Assembly (NCBI RefSeq): GCF_013004105.1
Contig: NZ_CP053085.1
Span: forward strand, 2,294,001-2,358,000
Length of the DNA: 64,000 nucleotides
Source of the DNA: Gemmatimonas groenlandica
Lineage (GTDB): Bacteria; Gemmatimonadota; Gemmatimonadetes; Gemmatimonadales; Gemmatimonadaceae
Reading direction: 5' to 3'
The notes beneath the pieces are model-generated. The model did not search any database and was not told the DNA's origin. It worked only from the letters and a program-made list of their open reading frames with translations. Below are positions 34,801 through 43,329 of this stretch, in pieces. The position numbers and the translations under genes are program-made. The first letter of the stretch is position 1. Each line of letters begins with the position of its first letter.

Positions 34801-34890
34801 CTCCGCCTTGCGCCCTACGAACGACGACAGCGTGCCAGGGACGTTGTGGGACACGCTGGAATCGGCGAACGGCGGCGCAGCGAGGGACAT
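31843..34890 (-). CDS. NB-ARC/TPR/BTAD transcriptional regulator, SARP domain at the C-terminus
   Basis: 1015 residues. An NB-ARC ATPase comes first: Walker A VGPGGAGKTRL (about residue 47), Walker B LIVFDNCEH (about 126), then LATSREPL, LPLSLELAA-like (MPLSLELAAAVVP) and DWSYDLL. The middle (about 360-720) is TPR-like helical repeat. At the C-terminus is a winged helix (VQLLGRFTLWRDGVELP, GKVRELLAYLLVH, ELWPEAS) followed by a BTAD helical domain (residues about 900-1015). In AfsR-type SARP regulators the DNA-binding part is N-terminal; here it is C-terminal. It likely senses a ligand through the repeats and ATPase and regulates nearby genes, perhaps the divergent lipoprotein. Confidence 0.88.
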   Translation of the reverse strand: MSLAAPPFADSSVSHNVPGTLSSFVGRKAELDAVRDRLANVRLLTVVGPGGAGKTRLVREVAMAESAWRRFDAVWWVELAPVRSDGDVMSALAAVLGVGGAPGRSLADAVRTALQRQPALIVFDNCEHLIDDVARVVALVLHGTETVRVLATSREPLAVDGEFAWSIPALSLPVSAASERVGPSRITARAAAEFEAVQLFAERVRAVTPHFALSDANAATVVALCQRLDGMPLSLELAAAVVPVLGVDELVSRFDDLLALLSRGKRNADPRHRTLRAVLDWSYDLLADDEQRLLRRLSVFRGAFELEAVEAICADDDSPRARSAVVMALGRLVEQSLVEVRDDDSQSRYRLLETVRQYGAALLRETADEHVVRERHARYFARYAAQREAALFSPARGRTVNQLREILDEIRAALDWCLGADGDISLAVHYGGVLGWFWISGVAWSEGRAIVLRILETHDATGRVDAELPLASQLDVLRLTYPIAGLSYFAGDTDTMLATTARERALREHVEQQTLSAGDRLALLRQAALSEQLRGFALAMRRNAPEGLACMDRSLELAATASDRWLLPVMQMRRALVHYMVGNLHESLDDYSRAISAFRELGEQWFLSLALEGIANVQVALGRTNAALSFAREAATVLVEERDAWFVSRACDTAAWVVANATGGVLATPDASTLAARLLGVAEALRRSCGAGIIGPDVQRDGVMREKLRARMAAAEFEARIADGLHHVLDDALQLMANEVTTLERSLEPGGDAPAVAPVHSPPPPTVRVQLLGRFTLWRDGVELPSRQLPSGKVRELLAYLLVHDVVTKEEIGLELWPEASTAQLRNVFHVTAHHVRRHLGEQPFVSFDRGRYRVLREPGADVRLTCDTDELRVLQQEVQSAVKRRLVVDAEVLDRWALVLASCDGDFLSGDTGDGWMVTAQDRLRVQWADAADGLVQLARIGGRHHELLALCELLVRRDPYRESAHRAYMESLAALGERARALAHYESFSAMLQREFGASPSVETRRVVERLRG

Positions 34891-34950
34891 GCGGCAGGGG
34901 ACGAGGTGACGCGGGACTGGGACAATACGCGATGGTGCGGGGCGCGTCCA

Positions 34951-34971
34951 TTAAGCAGGCAGTTAAGCGGG
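34951..34971 (+). promoter_or_regulatory. Direct repeat in the regulator/lipoprotein divergent region
   Basis: TTAAGCAGG (34951) and TTAAGCGGG (34963) repeat with 12-bp start-to-start spacing in the 171-bp region between the divergent starts at 34890 and 35062. Members of the SARP group bind short direct repeats about one helical turn apart, so this is a candidate site for the neighbouring regulator. Confidence 0.3.
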
Positions 34972-35033
34972 CGCCCGTAGAATGTCGGCGTAGCTCATGG
35001 CCGGCGGCCGTCCTTCCCGGTCATTCGGCAGTC

Positions 35034-35055
35034 CACTGGCGTCACACTGGAGTCA
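35034..35055 (+). repeat. 11-bp tandem repeat before the lipoprotein start
   Basis: CACTGGCGTCA and CACTGGAGTCA follow each other directly, one mismatch. The spacing is the 11 bp typical of SARP binding sites, but the second unit also contains the likely ribosome site GGAG (35049-35052), so it may equally be a plain duplication. Confidence 0.6.
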
Positions 35056-35061
35056 CCTACT

Positions 35062-37122
35062 ATGCCTGTCAATTTATCAGTGCCCATCCGTTTGCGCCCG
35101 AGTGCGCGCACGCTGCTCGCGATCGTGGCGGCGCACATTCTGGCCGCCTGTGCCCCCGACACGACGGCACCCGTCGCGGTGGTGCCGGTGGCCACCGTGG
35201 AAATCACCACGTCCAGGGCGGAACTGGTGGTCGGGGAATCCCACGACTTCGACGCGGTCCCCAAATCAGCCACCGGCGCCATCCTGCGTGACCGTGCGGT
35301 GGTCTGGCAGAGCGAGAATGAGGCGGTAGCAAGCATTTCCGCAGCCGGAGTGTTGCTGGCGAAGAGCGGCGGCGCCGTGGGCATTGTGGCCACGAGCGAA
35401 GGGCGCAGCACGCGGTTTGTGGTGAACGTGCTCGTTCCCAATCCTGTCCCGGTCCTGCAGGCCATCACCCCTGCGACGATCAACGCCGGCATCACCACCA
35501 ACTTCACGGTGATCGTGCGCGGGGAAGGATTCACCGACGCATCGCGCGTGCGCTGGAACGATCTGGCGCGCCCCTCTGAATACGTGTCGCCAACGGAGCT
35601 TCGTATGACCGTCACTCCGAACGATGTGGCGGAAGTCGGCGCGCGCGCCGTCACGGTGGTCACGCCGGGCCCCGGTGGTGGCGCCAGCGCGGCGTTGATC
35701 TTTACGGTGGAGCAGCCGGCGCCGGTCATTACCACGGTCGCGCCGAGCCAGATCGTCGCCGGGTGGGGCATGCCGTTCACCGTGGTGCTCACGGGAACGG
35801 GCTTCACCGGCGCCACGCAGCTGTTCGTCGACGATCAACCGCGCGCCATCGAGCAGCGTACGGCCACGACCATCGCCTTCCGACTGGCGCCGACCGACGT
35901 GGCCGGCGCACGGCAGATCAGCATTCGCGTGGGCAATGCGGCGCCAGGCGGTGGCTCGGCGACCGCGGCCTTCGAGGTGCTCGCGGTGCCGGCGGCGTCG
36001 CTCTCCATCGAGCTCCCGTACGAGGTGGCGTGGACGTGGGCGGGCATTCGATTGCCGCTCAACGCGGTGGTGCGGAGCGCGACGAACCGTGAGCTGCCCG
36101 ATCGTCTGGTAACGTGGGGTGTGCAGTCGCAGGCGGTGGCATCGGTCACACCTACGGGGCTGCAAGGCGTTGCCGTGTTCGGCAACAATCCAGGCGTCAC
36201 GACCGTGAGCGCCAAAGTTGACGACATTACGACGTACGCGCAGGTCAAAGTCTATGCGACGCCGGCGTTCGACGTGATGTACAGCGGTGGCGTGTTGGGC
36301 AGTCGTCATATCCGCCGCTGGGACATCGCGACGAACAACCTGCCGCGTCGCCTCAACCTCGGTATGGAGGCCATGTACCCCGCACCCGCACCAGACGGAG
36401 CACACTTTGCCTTCATCGGACTGCCCGGTACGTCGGCGCAGACCGATCTGTACGTGGCGCGTGCCGACGGAAGCGATGTCCGTCAGCTCACGAGCGATAA
36501 TGCCAGCGATGTGTACCCGGCGTGGTCACCCGACGGCTCGCGCATCGCGTGGGTGAGCTCGCGCTCATCGGGGCTCAACATTTACACGGCGCGCCCCGAC
36601 GGGAGCGACGTGCAGCAGCTTACGTTCGCTCGATTCGACGATCCGCTCCCGGGCTCCGGTCAGGTCGCCACACGTCCTTCGTGGTCACCTGATGGTCGAC
36701 ACATTGTGTACACCGTGGGCGTCAACAACCGCTCACAGCTGTGGGTCATGAACGCGCAGGGTCACGACAAGCGCCGGCTGACGGCACCCGCCAACGCCGA
36801 CGATTACGAGCCGACGTGGTCGGCTGACGGCCGCACCATCGCCTTTCGGCGTGTGTCGCGCACGTTCCCCCAGACGTCGCTCATGCGCGTTGACGCCGAG
36901 ACGGGCGCCGAGATCAACAATCTCTGGCTCGGCCAGATACCCTTTGCCGGCACACCCTCGTTCTCACCGGACGGCAACTGGCTCATCATGTCGAGCGACG
37001 TAGCCTCCGATGCGCCAGCGCTGTACGGTATGCCTGCCAAGGAGATGGCGCAGGGTGCGCGTCCGCTGTGGCCGCTGACGCTCACTGGTGGCGTGCGCGA
37101 CGCGGTGTGGATCAAGCGGTAG
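35062..37122 (+). CDS. Surface lipoprotein with Ig-like domains and beta-propeller
   Basis: 686 residues. Lipobox ILAAC (Cys about 30). Domains in order: a Big_2-like Ig domain (about 45-125, VWQSENEAVASISAAGVL), two IPT/TIG units (about 130-300, ATINAGITTNFTVIVRG and QIVAGWGMPFTVVLTG), a second Big_2-like domain (about 310-400), and a C-terminal PD40/TolB-like propeller (about 410-686; YPAWSPDGSRIAWVS, RPSWSPDGRHIVY, EPTWSADGRTIAFR, TPSFSPDGNWLIM). This architecture suggests a cell-surface adhesion or binding protein. It diverges from the BTAD regulator, a likely controller. Confidence 0.88.
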   Translation: MPVNLSVPIRLRPSARTLLAIVAAHILAACAPDTTAPVAVVPVATVEITTSRAELVVGESHDFDAVPKSATGAILRDRAVVWQSENEAVASISAAGVLLAKSGGAVGIVATSEGRSTRFVVNVLVPNPVPVLQAITPATINAGITTNFTVIVRGEGFTDASRVRWNDLARPSEYVSPTELRMTVTPNDVAEVGARAVTVVTPGPGGGASAALIFTVEQPAPVITTVAPSQIVAGWGMPFTVVLTGTGFTGATQLFVDDQPRAIEQRTATTIAFRLAPTDVAGARQISIRVGNAAPGGGSATAAFEVLAVPAASLSIELPYEVAWTWAGIRLPLNAVVRSATNRELPDRLVTWGVQSQAVASVTPTGLQGVAVFGNNPGVTTVSAKVDDITTYAQVKVYATPAFDVMYSGGVLGSRHIRRWDIATNNLPRRLNLGMEAMYPAPAPDGAHFAFIGLPGTSAQTDLYVARADGSDVRQLTSDNASDVYPAWSPDGSRIAWVSSRSSGLNIYTARPDGSDVQQLTFARFDDPLPGSGQVATRPSWSPDGRHIVYTVGVNNRSQLWVMNAQGHDKRRLTAPANADDYEPTWSADGRTIAFRRVSRTFPQTSLMRVDAETGAEINNLWLGQIPFAGTPSFSPDGNWLIMSSDVASDAPALYGMPAKEMAQGARPLWPLTLTGGVRDAVWIKR

Positions 37123-37205
37123 CAGTGACGCTTGGCGTGGCACTTGGCGAGTGACGCGATATCATTGTTGAGGCTTGGGCAAGCAGCAGGAAAGGCGGCG
37201 GTGAT

Positions 37206-37256
37206 GGTCGATACCGAACCCACGCGACCCACTGTAACGAGGCACACCCCATCCAT
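37206..37256 (+). repeat. 51-bp direct repeat, right copy
   Basis: Counterpart of 31724-31774 (45/51 identities). It lies directly before and includes the first two bases of the ATG at 37255 of the flavoprotein gene, so it covers the position of the leader and ribosome-binding region, including ACGAGGC about 13 bp from the start. Confidence 0.85.
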
Positions 37257-38628
37257 GATGCAAACGGACTACGTGGTCGTCGGTGCGGGAGCTGCCGGTA
37301 TGGCCATCACCGATGCGTTGCTCACCCATACCGACGCCACCGTCACGATGGTGGACCGCCGTCACGCGCCCGGCGGACACTGGATCGATACCTACCCGTA
37401 CGTGCGACTGCACCAGCCCTCGGCATTTTATGGAGTGGATTCCACAGCACTCGGGCAGAACACGATTGACACGACTGGCTTGAATGCCGGGTTCTACGAG
37501 CGCGCCAGCGCGGACGAGATCCGCTCGTACTATGGGCAGGTCATGCAGCACCGCTTTCTCGCCAGTGGACGCGTACGGTATTTCCCCAACTGCGAGTACC
37601 TGAACGACCAACGCGTTGGTTCACGAGTGAGTGGGGCAATCTGGGAGTTACGCGCCGCGCGCAAAGTCATCGATACGACATACCTGGAGGGCGACATCCC
37701 CGCCACGAGTCCGCCGCCGTTTGAGGTCGCAGACGGCGTGCGGTGTGTCCCGGCGGGTGCCATCACGCATCTTCAGGAGAGACCGGAAACGTTTGTGGTC
37801 ATCGGCGGCGGAAAGACGGCCCTTGACGCGTGTGTCTGGTTGCTTGAACAGGGCGTTGCGCCAGAAGCCATTCGGTGGGTCAAGCCGCGAGAGAGCTGGT
37901 GGATAAACCGCAAGTATGTGCAGCCGGCCACACTCCTGCCCGATCTCTATCGCGGCCATGCGCTCCACTTGGAAGCCACGGCGCAGGCTACGTCAGTTCG
38001 CGACCTGTTTGCCCGGCTGGAGGCAAAGCGCTTCATGCTGCGCGTCGACACTGAGGTAGAGCCGAGCATGTATCGCGGCGCATTCATCAGTGAGACCGAA
38101 CTCGATCTGGTCCGTACGATCAAGAACGTCGTACGACTCGGTCACGTGCGGCGGATCGATCAGCACACCATCACGCTCGATCAGGGTCAGGTACCAACCA
38201 GTGCGCGCAGCCTGCACATTCACTGTGCGGCGCGTGCCCTTCCGCGGCCCGAATTACGGCCAATGTTTGAACCGGACCGAATCACCGTCCAGCCGTTCAT
38301 GCGAGGACTCGCCTGCTTCCAGTTTGCGATGGTGGGAGTCGCCGAGGCGTTGTTGAACACGGACGACGAAAAGAACCGCGTGTTACCTCCGATCAACTAC
38401 TGGGACTCGACCAGAGATTCCCTCACCAGCCTGCTGGCTGGAGTCGCCCACGCAAAGGCTCGTGCCGACTACCCGGCGCTCGCCGCGTGGGCGAATACGT
38501 CGCGTCTCAATCCGATGGGAGATCTCGGGCCGTATCGTGATCACCCCGACGTGCTGGAGGCGCGAGCACTGATCCAACATCATAGTGCTGCGGCCTACGG
38601 CAACATGTCGCGACTGATTGCGATGTGA
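37255..38628 (+). CDS. FAD/NAD(P)-binding oxidoreductase (flavin monooxygenase-like)
   Basis: 457 residues from tandem ATGs at 37255/37258. The frame continues upstream to 37132, but that part contains the 51-bp repeat and no conserved sequence. FAD motif VVVGAGAAGMAI is at residues 6-17, followed by DRRHAPGGHWIDTYPYVRLH, a pattern of flavin-containing monooxygenase-like proteins. A second Rossmann motif, VVIGGGKTALDACVWLL, is near residue 180 for NAD(P)H. The C-terminal part is specific to this group. It is likely a cytoplasmic monooxygenase or reductase of unknown substrate. Confidence 0.82.
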   Translation: MMQTDYVVVGAGAAGMAITDALLTHTDATVTMVDRRHAPGGHWIDTYPYVRLHQPSAFYGVDSTALGQNTIDTTGLNAGFYERASADEIRSYYGQVMQHRFLASGRVRYFPNCEYLNDQRVGSRVSGAIWELRAARKVIDTTYLEGDIPATSPPPFEVADGVRCVPAGAITHLQERPETFVVIGGGKTALDACVWLLEQGVAPEAIRWVKPRESWWINRKYVQPATLLPDLYRGHALHLEATAQATSVRDLFARLEAKRFMLRVDTEVEPSMYRGAFISETELDLVRTIKNVVRLGHVRRIDQHTITLDQGQVPTSARSLHIHCAARALPRPELRPMFEPDRITVQPFMRGLACFQFAMVGVAEALLNTDDEKNRVLPPINYWDSTRDSLTSLLAGVAHAKARADYPALAAWANTSRLNPMGDLGPYRDHPDVLEARALIQHHSAAAYGNMSRLIAM

Positions 38629-38683
38629 TTGCGGGCGGCGGCGCCTCGACGCCGAGCGCCGCTCAGCGGCCGTACTCCCACCC

Positions 38684-41600
38684 TCAGCGCCGCAGCGACT
38701 CCGCGGGTAAAAGCGCCTGCATCCGCGCGCGTGCGTCACGTACGCTCGGCTGTAAGTCGGCATCCGCCCGCTCGTAGCGCGTCGCGTAGTCGCGATACGC
38801 GGCCGCCGCGTTGCGCGCGTCTCCCCGTGCTTCGTAAATGCGCGCCAGCGCCAGCATAGTCCGCGCTGGCACCGTGAGGTCGGGCCCGACTCGCGGTCGC
38901 ATGCCATAGGGGGTGCGGCGGTAGGCGTCGTACTGCGCCAACGCGGAGTCGGCAACGCCCTGCTCGGCAAACACCCGCAGCAGCTCCAGTGACAGGCACT
39001 CCACGCAATTAGTGGCCGGCCCATCCGCCTCTTGATCCGCGCGGCGTGCCGATGCCACCGCTTGCGCCCATCGTCCCTCGGCCATCGCCAGCTCCGTGAC
39101 GATCGCCATCCGGGAATCGGCGTAGCGCTTTCGCGCGGTCGAATCGCTCACGCTCCGGTCGAAATCGGCCAGCGCCTCCTTCATGCGCGACGCCATGCCG
39201 AGCTTGGCGTACACGCGCGCCGCAGCTAGGCTCGCGGCTACCCGCGATGTCGGTGGCGCACCGGCCCGTGCCGCCTCGAAGTCACGCAACGCCTCCGATA
39301 CGGGCGCACCGGCGTCGATCGTGCTCTCCAACGACATATACGATGCGGTGAACGCATCAATCGGCACCCCCTGCGCCCGGTAGGTCGCCAGCGACACTCC
39401 GCGAAAACGATCCGCATCGCGCAAGCGACCTTCGGTCAGCGCCAGCATCATCTGTCGGTTGGCGGTCTGCACCGGGTCGCGCGCGTCACCCTCAACCACG
39501 GCGCTGTCCACCAGGCGACGATACAACGGCAGGTCGCCGCTGAGCTGCGCACGCGTTCTGGCCCAGGCGCTATTCAGGTTGTCCTTCGGGAATCGGCGGC
39601 GAACGATGGCCTCAATGGAATCGACGCCGCTCCAGTGTCCTTGCAAAAAGAGATTCGAACGCAACGCACTGAGTCGCAGCACCCCCGAATCACGCTGAAC
39701 GACCAGTCGGCGCAGCACCTCGGCCCGGGCAAATTCGCGCCGGCTTTCGTAGCGCCCCGCGAGGTTGCCCAGCACGCTGCTGTCACCGAGCGCGAGGACG
39801 CGTTCGAACGCCTGAATGGCCTTAACGCGATCCGCGTGTGTGCCGGCGGCAAAGTACGACGCCGTCACCCGTTCGGCGTCGATCTCCGTGAGTCGGCCGC
39901 GGAGCTGGTACGCCTTGGAAAGCGCGGAATCGGCCGCACCAGGTGCCGCCGTCATGTTCGCCAGCAGCAGTCCCAGCCTCCGCCACCCTTCGGCAAAGAG
40001 CGTATCGATGGCCACGGCCTCGCGGAACAGTTCCGCCGCGCGCAGCGTGTTGCCTTCAACGTCTGCCGCTCGCACGCCAGCCGAGTATCGACGCAGCGCC
40101 TCGAGCGAACTGGTGGTGACCCGTTCGAGTGGCGGCGTGGCATTCACGACGCGTAGGGATTCACCAATGCGCGCGCGCAGCTTGCGAGAGAGTTCGTCCG
40201 CCATCTGAATCAGGCGGTCGGGGCTCTCGGCCGTTGCCCGATACGACGCCAGCTCTCGTCCCGAATCGGCCGTGACCAAGCGCACCGCCAGGATGTACGA
40301 CGATCCAACGGCCGTCAGTTCGCCATCGACAATCGCCCGCACGCCCTCGCGCGTGGCGACATCGCGCATGAGGTCGAGCGCAAGCCGGCTGTCACGCGGA
40401 CGCTGCATGCGCGTGAGTGCCTCGCCGATCTCCGTGGGCGTGAGCAGCGTGAGGGCACCAGACTGCACGAGGCCCGCCCGTACGGCATCGGAGGCCACGC
40501 GGCCAAGCAGCGTGTCAGCGCCACGCACCGAAAAGTCAGTCATGACGAGGCGCTCGTGATCGGCGAATGCGCCACTGGCTTGCAGCGAGCCCGCCGGTCC
40601 GACGCCCATCGCCCGAAGGCCCATGAATCCGGCTATCATAAGCGCAAACGCGCCAATCACGGCGATGCTGCCCTTCTCGACACGAGCCCAGGTGAGGTGC
40701 GGGCTCGCCGCCAACGCCGCCCGCGACAGGCGCGTCGGCGCGGTGTCGCTCGCTGAGGCGGAGGCGGAGGGGGAGGAGGCGTACGCGGTTGCGCTCGTAA
40801 TCGTGGTTGCGTTGGCGCGCGCCACGCGCTGCACGAACCCGGTCACGAGAATGAGTGGGAGGCCGAGCGCCGTGATCAGCAGAGTCGCCGGAAACACCCA
40901 CGTGGGGAGGCCGATACTCGACGTCGCGACTTTCGCGACCAGCCCCAGCACGACGACCGCGGCGCCCCACGTCACGATGGCACGCCACACACTGGTCACA
41001 CTGCTCGTGGCCTGCGGAATCTCTCCGCTACGCACATCCGTCTGTTCGAGCGCCAGCACCATGTCGCGCGCCTCCTGCGGGCGCAGCGCGGGGTCCTTCG
41101 CCAGACACTGCATCACCAGCGAGGCCAAGGCGGGCGGAATGCCGGACCGGCGCTCCGAGATCGGTGGCACCGTCTCGGTGATTTGCGCGACCAACTGTCG
41201 CTGGAACGGGCGACCGGCAAACGGCGCCGTGCCGGACAGCATCTCGTATGCGACGCATCCGAGAGCGTAGAGGTCCGAGCGCTGATCGATCGCATCGCTA
41301 CCGGCCGCCTGTTCCGGCGACATGTACGCCGGGGTACCGATGGCTATGCCGATCTGCGTGAGGGCGTCACCATGCGTCTCGGCGCGCGCCGAGCTCACGG
41401 CCTTGGCGATGCCGAAGTCGGCCACGGTGGCGGCGTCACCGGTGAGCAGAATGTTGTCGGGCTTGATATCGCGATGGATGATCCCGCGCTCGTGCGCGTA
41501 GGCGAGCGCCTTGGCCACGTCGCGCAACACGCTCACCACGTCGGCGATGGGCAGTTCGGGTACGCGGTCGATACGGGCCCGCAGCGATTCGCCCTCGATG

Positions 41601-41878
41601 TACGGCATGCTGAACCACGGGAGCCCGTGCAGTGACCCGACGTTGAGCACGGGCACGATATGCGGGTGCTGCAGCCGCGCCAACAACAACGTCTCGCGGT
41701 TGAATCGTTCCAGATGTACAACGCCCGCCAGTTCGCTCGGCAGTACTTTCAGCACGACCTGGCGACGCAGCGCGAGATCGTCAGCAAGAAAGACGCGGGA
41801 CATCCCGCCGCCACCAAGCTCGCGGTCCAGCCGGTACCCGGTACCGAGTGCGACCTGGAGGTCGTCAAAGGTGCTCAT
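38684..41878 (-). CDS. Large membrane Ser/Thr kinase with TolB-like and TPR domains
   Basis: 1064 residues from ATG at 41878. Kinase domain about 10-275: ELGGGGMSRVFLADD, VVLKVLP, HRDIKPDN, DFGIAKAV, GTPAYMSPEQ, all functional residues present. Three hydrophobic segments (about residues 305-330, 335-360, 415-440) anchor it. Then comes a domain of FlgO/TolB N-terminal type (VASDAVRAGLVQSGALTLL, VDGELTAVGSSYILAVRLV), followed by about 500 residues of TPR repeats ending RARMQALLPAESLRR. This is the commonest kinase architecture in Gemmatimonadota. The periplasmic repeats probably bind proteins or peptides. It diverges from the NTF2-like gene at 42118. Confidence 0.92.
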   Translation of the reverse strand: MSTFDDLQVALGTGYRLDRELGGGGMSRVFLADDLALRRQVVLKVLPSELAGVVHLERFNRETLLLARLQHPHIVPVLNVGSLHGLPWFSMPYIEGESLRARIDRVPELPIADVVSVLRDVAKALAYAHERGIIHRDIKPDNILLTGDAATVADFGIAKAVSSARAETHGDALTQIGIAIGTPAYMSPEQAAGSDAIDQRSDLYALGCVAYEMLSGTAPFAGRPFQRQLVAQITETVPPISERRSGIPPALASLVMQCLAKDPALRPQEARDMVLALEQTDVRSGEIPQATSSVTSVWRAIVTWGAAVVVLGLVAKVATSSIGLPTWVFPATLLITALGLPLILVTGFVQRVARANATTITSATAYASSPSASASASDTAPTRLSRAALAASPHLTWARVEKGSIAVIGAFALMIAGFMGLRAMGVGPAGSLQASGAFADHERLVMTDFSVRGADTLLGRVASDAVRAGLVQSGALTLLTPTEIGEALTRMQRPRDSRLALDLMRDVATREGVRAIVDGELTAVGSSYILAVRLVTADSGRELASYRATAESPDRLIQMADELSRKLRARIGESLRVVNATPPLERVTTSSLEALRRYSAGVRAADVEGNTLRAAELFREAVAIDTLFAEGWRRLGLLLANMTAAPGAADSALSKAYQLRGRLTEIDAERVTASYFAAGTHADRVKAIQAFERVLALGDSSVLGNLAGRYESRREFARAEVLRRLVVQRDSGVLRLSALRSNLFLQGHWSGVDSIEAIVRRRFPKDNLNSAWARTRAQLSGDLPLYRRLVDSAVVEGDARDPVQTANRQMMLALTEGRLRDADRFRGVSLATYRAQGVPIDAFTASYMSLESTIDAGAPVSEALRDFEAARAGAPPTSRVAASLAAARVYAKLGMASRMKEALADFDRSVSDSTARKRYADSRMAIVTELAMAEGRWAQAVASARRADQEADGPATNCVECLSLELLRVFAEQGVADSALAQYDAYRRTPYGMRPRVGPDLTVPARTMLALARIYEARGDARNAAAAYRDYATRYERADADLQPSVRDARARMQALLPAESLRR

Positions 41879-42023
41879 GCCGCTGAATCTGACGGGACGG
41901 ACGGACGAAGGGAACGGGGGAGCCCCTTGCCACGTCGCCGGTACGCCACGACGGCATCGATGACCGCGATGGACCTTCGATGCATCCGTGAAAGACACTT
42001 CGGGACGGGCACCTCGGACATCG

Positions 42024-42045
42024 CGTTAATCTGTTGCAGTTAACG
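42024..42045. promoter_or_regulatory. Inverted repeat between divergent kinase and NTF2-like genes
   Basis: CGTTAA (42024-42029) and TTAACG (42040-42045) are perfect complements with a 10-bp spacer. They lie in the 239-bp divergent region, 146 bp from the kinase start and 73 bp from the start at 42118. It is a candidate operator; the arms are short, so chance is possible. Confidence 0.3.
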
Positions 42046-42117
42046 ACACACGGTCGATAGCCCGGCGCGCGCGTCGCGCGCTCGCTCATCGCTCGTTCAC
42101 GTCCACACGCACGCATC

Positions 42118-42483
42118 ATGCATCAAGCATTAGTCGAACAGTTGGAAGCCGCGCTACGTCAAGCGCAACTCGACGGCGATGTCGACGCGCTCGATCGCCT
42201 CATCGACGAGGCGTTGCTCTTTGTCGGACCCGATGGCGCGCTGGCTTCGAAAGCAGACGATCTAGCGCTCCATCGGAGCGGCGCCGTGCGCTTTACGTCG
42301 CACGAGCCGCTCGATCTTCAATGGCGCCTCGTGGCGCCCGATGTCGTCGTGGTAGCGCTCCACGCGCGCCTTGCCGTTCTCGTCAACGGACAGCCATTCG
42401 CCGGAGAGTATCGCTACACCCGTGTCTGGGCGTGTCACGACGAGCAATGGCGCGTGGTCGCGGGCCACGTCAGCGCGGCATGA
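42118..42483 (+). CDS. NTF2-like (SnoaL/DUF4440-type) protein
   Basis: 121 residues, a complete cone-shaped NTF2 fold by pattern: N-terminal helices (LEAALRQAQLDGDVDALDRL), LIDEALLFVGPDG, then beta strands ending YRYTRVWACHDEQWRVVAGH. DUF4440 members are small cytoplasmic proteins, sometimes isomerases or hydrolases and often of unknown role. It precedes the VOC-family gene by 27 bp and is likely co-transcribed with it. Confidence 0.82.
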   Translation: MHQALVEQLEAALRQAQLDGDVDALDRLIDEALLFVGPDGALASKADDLALHRSGAVRFTSHEPLDLQWRLVAPDVVVVALHARLAVLVNGQPFAGEYRYTRVWACHDEQWRVVAGHVSAA

Positions 42484-42510
42484 CCTCCCTTCCCTTCACA
42501 CCCACCCGCC

Positions 42511-43275
42511 ATGACTGAGATGCAACCGATAGTTCCCGCCGGTACCGGCGCACATCCCATCATGCTCGTCGTCATCGCCGCCAACGCGCTGCGCGAATCG
42601 GCCGCGTTCTATGCGGAGCTGTTCGGCTGGACGCTCATGCCGTTGTCGGCCGAACTCATGGCGGGCAGCACGCCCGGCGGCCCCACCGTCGCGCTGCGGG
42701 CGAACGTCCCCGAGGGAGCGCCGGCCTCGGTGCCGTTTCTCAGCGTCAAGGATGTCGAGGCGACGCTGGCCCGAATCGTCGACACCGGTGGAAGCATCGA
42801 GCGCGCCCCGTGGAGCATGCCGATGATGGGTACCATGGCGCGCTTCAGGGATCCGTCCGGCACCGTCTATGGGCTCACCAGCGCCATCGCGCCGGCGCCG
42901 GTGGCGTCGATGCCGATGCCCACCGGCACCAACCCCAAGCCGCCCGCCGGCGCCATCTGCAGCATGGAAATGTTCGCCACCGACAACGCCGTCACCCCCG
43001 AATTCTTCCGCACCCTCTTCGGCTGGGGCACGGCCAACACCATGCCACGATTCGTCGGATTCGATCCGGGGGCCGGGATTCAAGGCGTGTTCCAGACGCA
43101 CACCCCCGCCACCACAGCCGTGAGCTACATCTTCACCCCCGACGTCGCCGCTATGCTCACGCGCGTCGATGCCGCCGGCGGCAAGCGCATGGGCGACGCG
43201 ATGGGTGTGCCGGGCTTCGCCACCTTCGGGTACTTCACCGATCCGTCGGGCACGGTCATGGGATTGATCGGCTGA
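42511..43275 (+). CDS. Two-domain VOC (glyoxalase/dioxygenase-fold) protein
   Basis: 254 residues with two VOC modules: the first about 15-125 (ALRESAAFYAELFGWTLMP ... ARFRDPSGTVYGL), the second about 145-254 (VTPEFFRTLFGWG ... GYFTDPSGTVMGL). The DPSG-T-x-x-GL ending occurs in both. The usual metal-binding Glu/His pattern is not evident in the second module. Proteins of this shape are annotated as glyoxalase/bleomycin-resistance family; function ranges from thiol transferases to binding proteins and cannot be settled here. Confidence 0.85.
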   Translation: MTEMQPIVPAGTGAHPIMLVVIAANALRESAAFYAELFGWTLMPLSAELMAGSTPGGPTVALRANVPEGAPASVPFLSVKDVEATLARIVDTGGSIERAPWSMPMMGTMARFRDPSGTVYGLTSAIAPAPVASMPMPTGTNPKPPAGAICSMEMFATDNAVTPEFFRTLFGWGTANTMPRFVGFDPGAGIQGVFQTHTPATTAVSYIFTPDVAAMLTRVDAAGGKRMGDAMGVPGFATFGYFTDPSGTVMGLIG

Positions 43276-43329
43276 GCGTGCTGGAGGCGAGCGGTACCGA
43301 CGCCGCCTCGTTCCCCATAATGTCAACGC

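Noticed and set aside
37132-37254. N-terminal extension of the flavoprotein
   Set aside because: The FAD motif starts right after 37255, and the extension is made largely of the 51-bp repeat.
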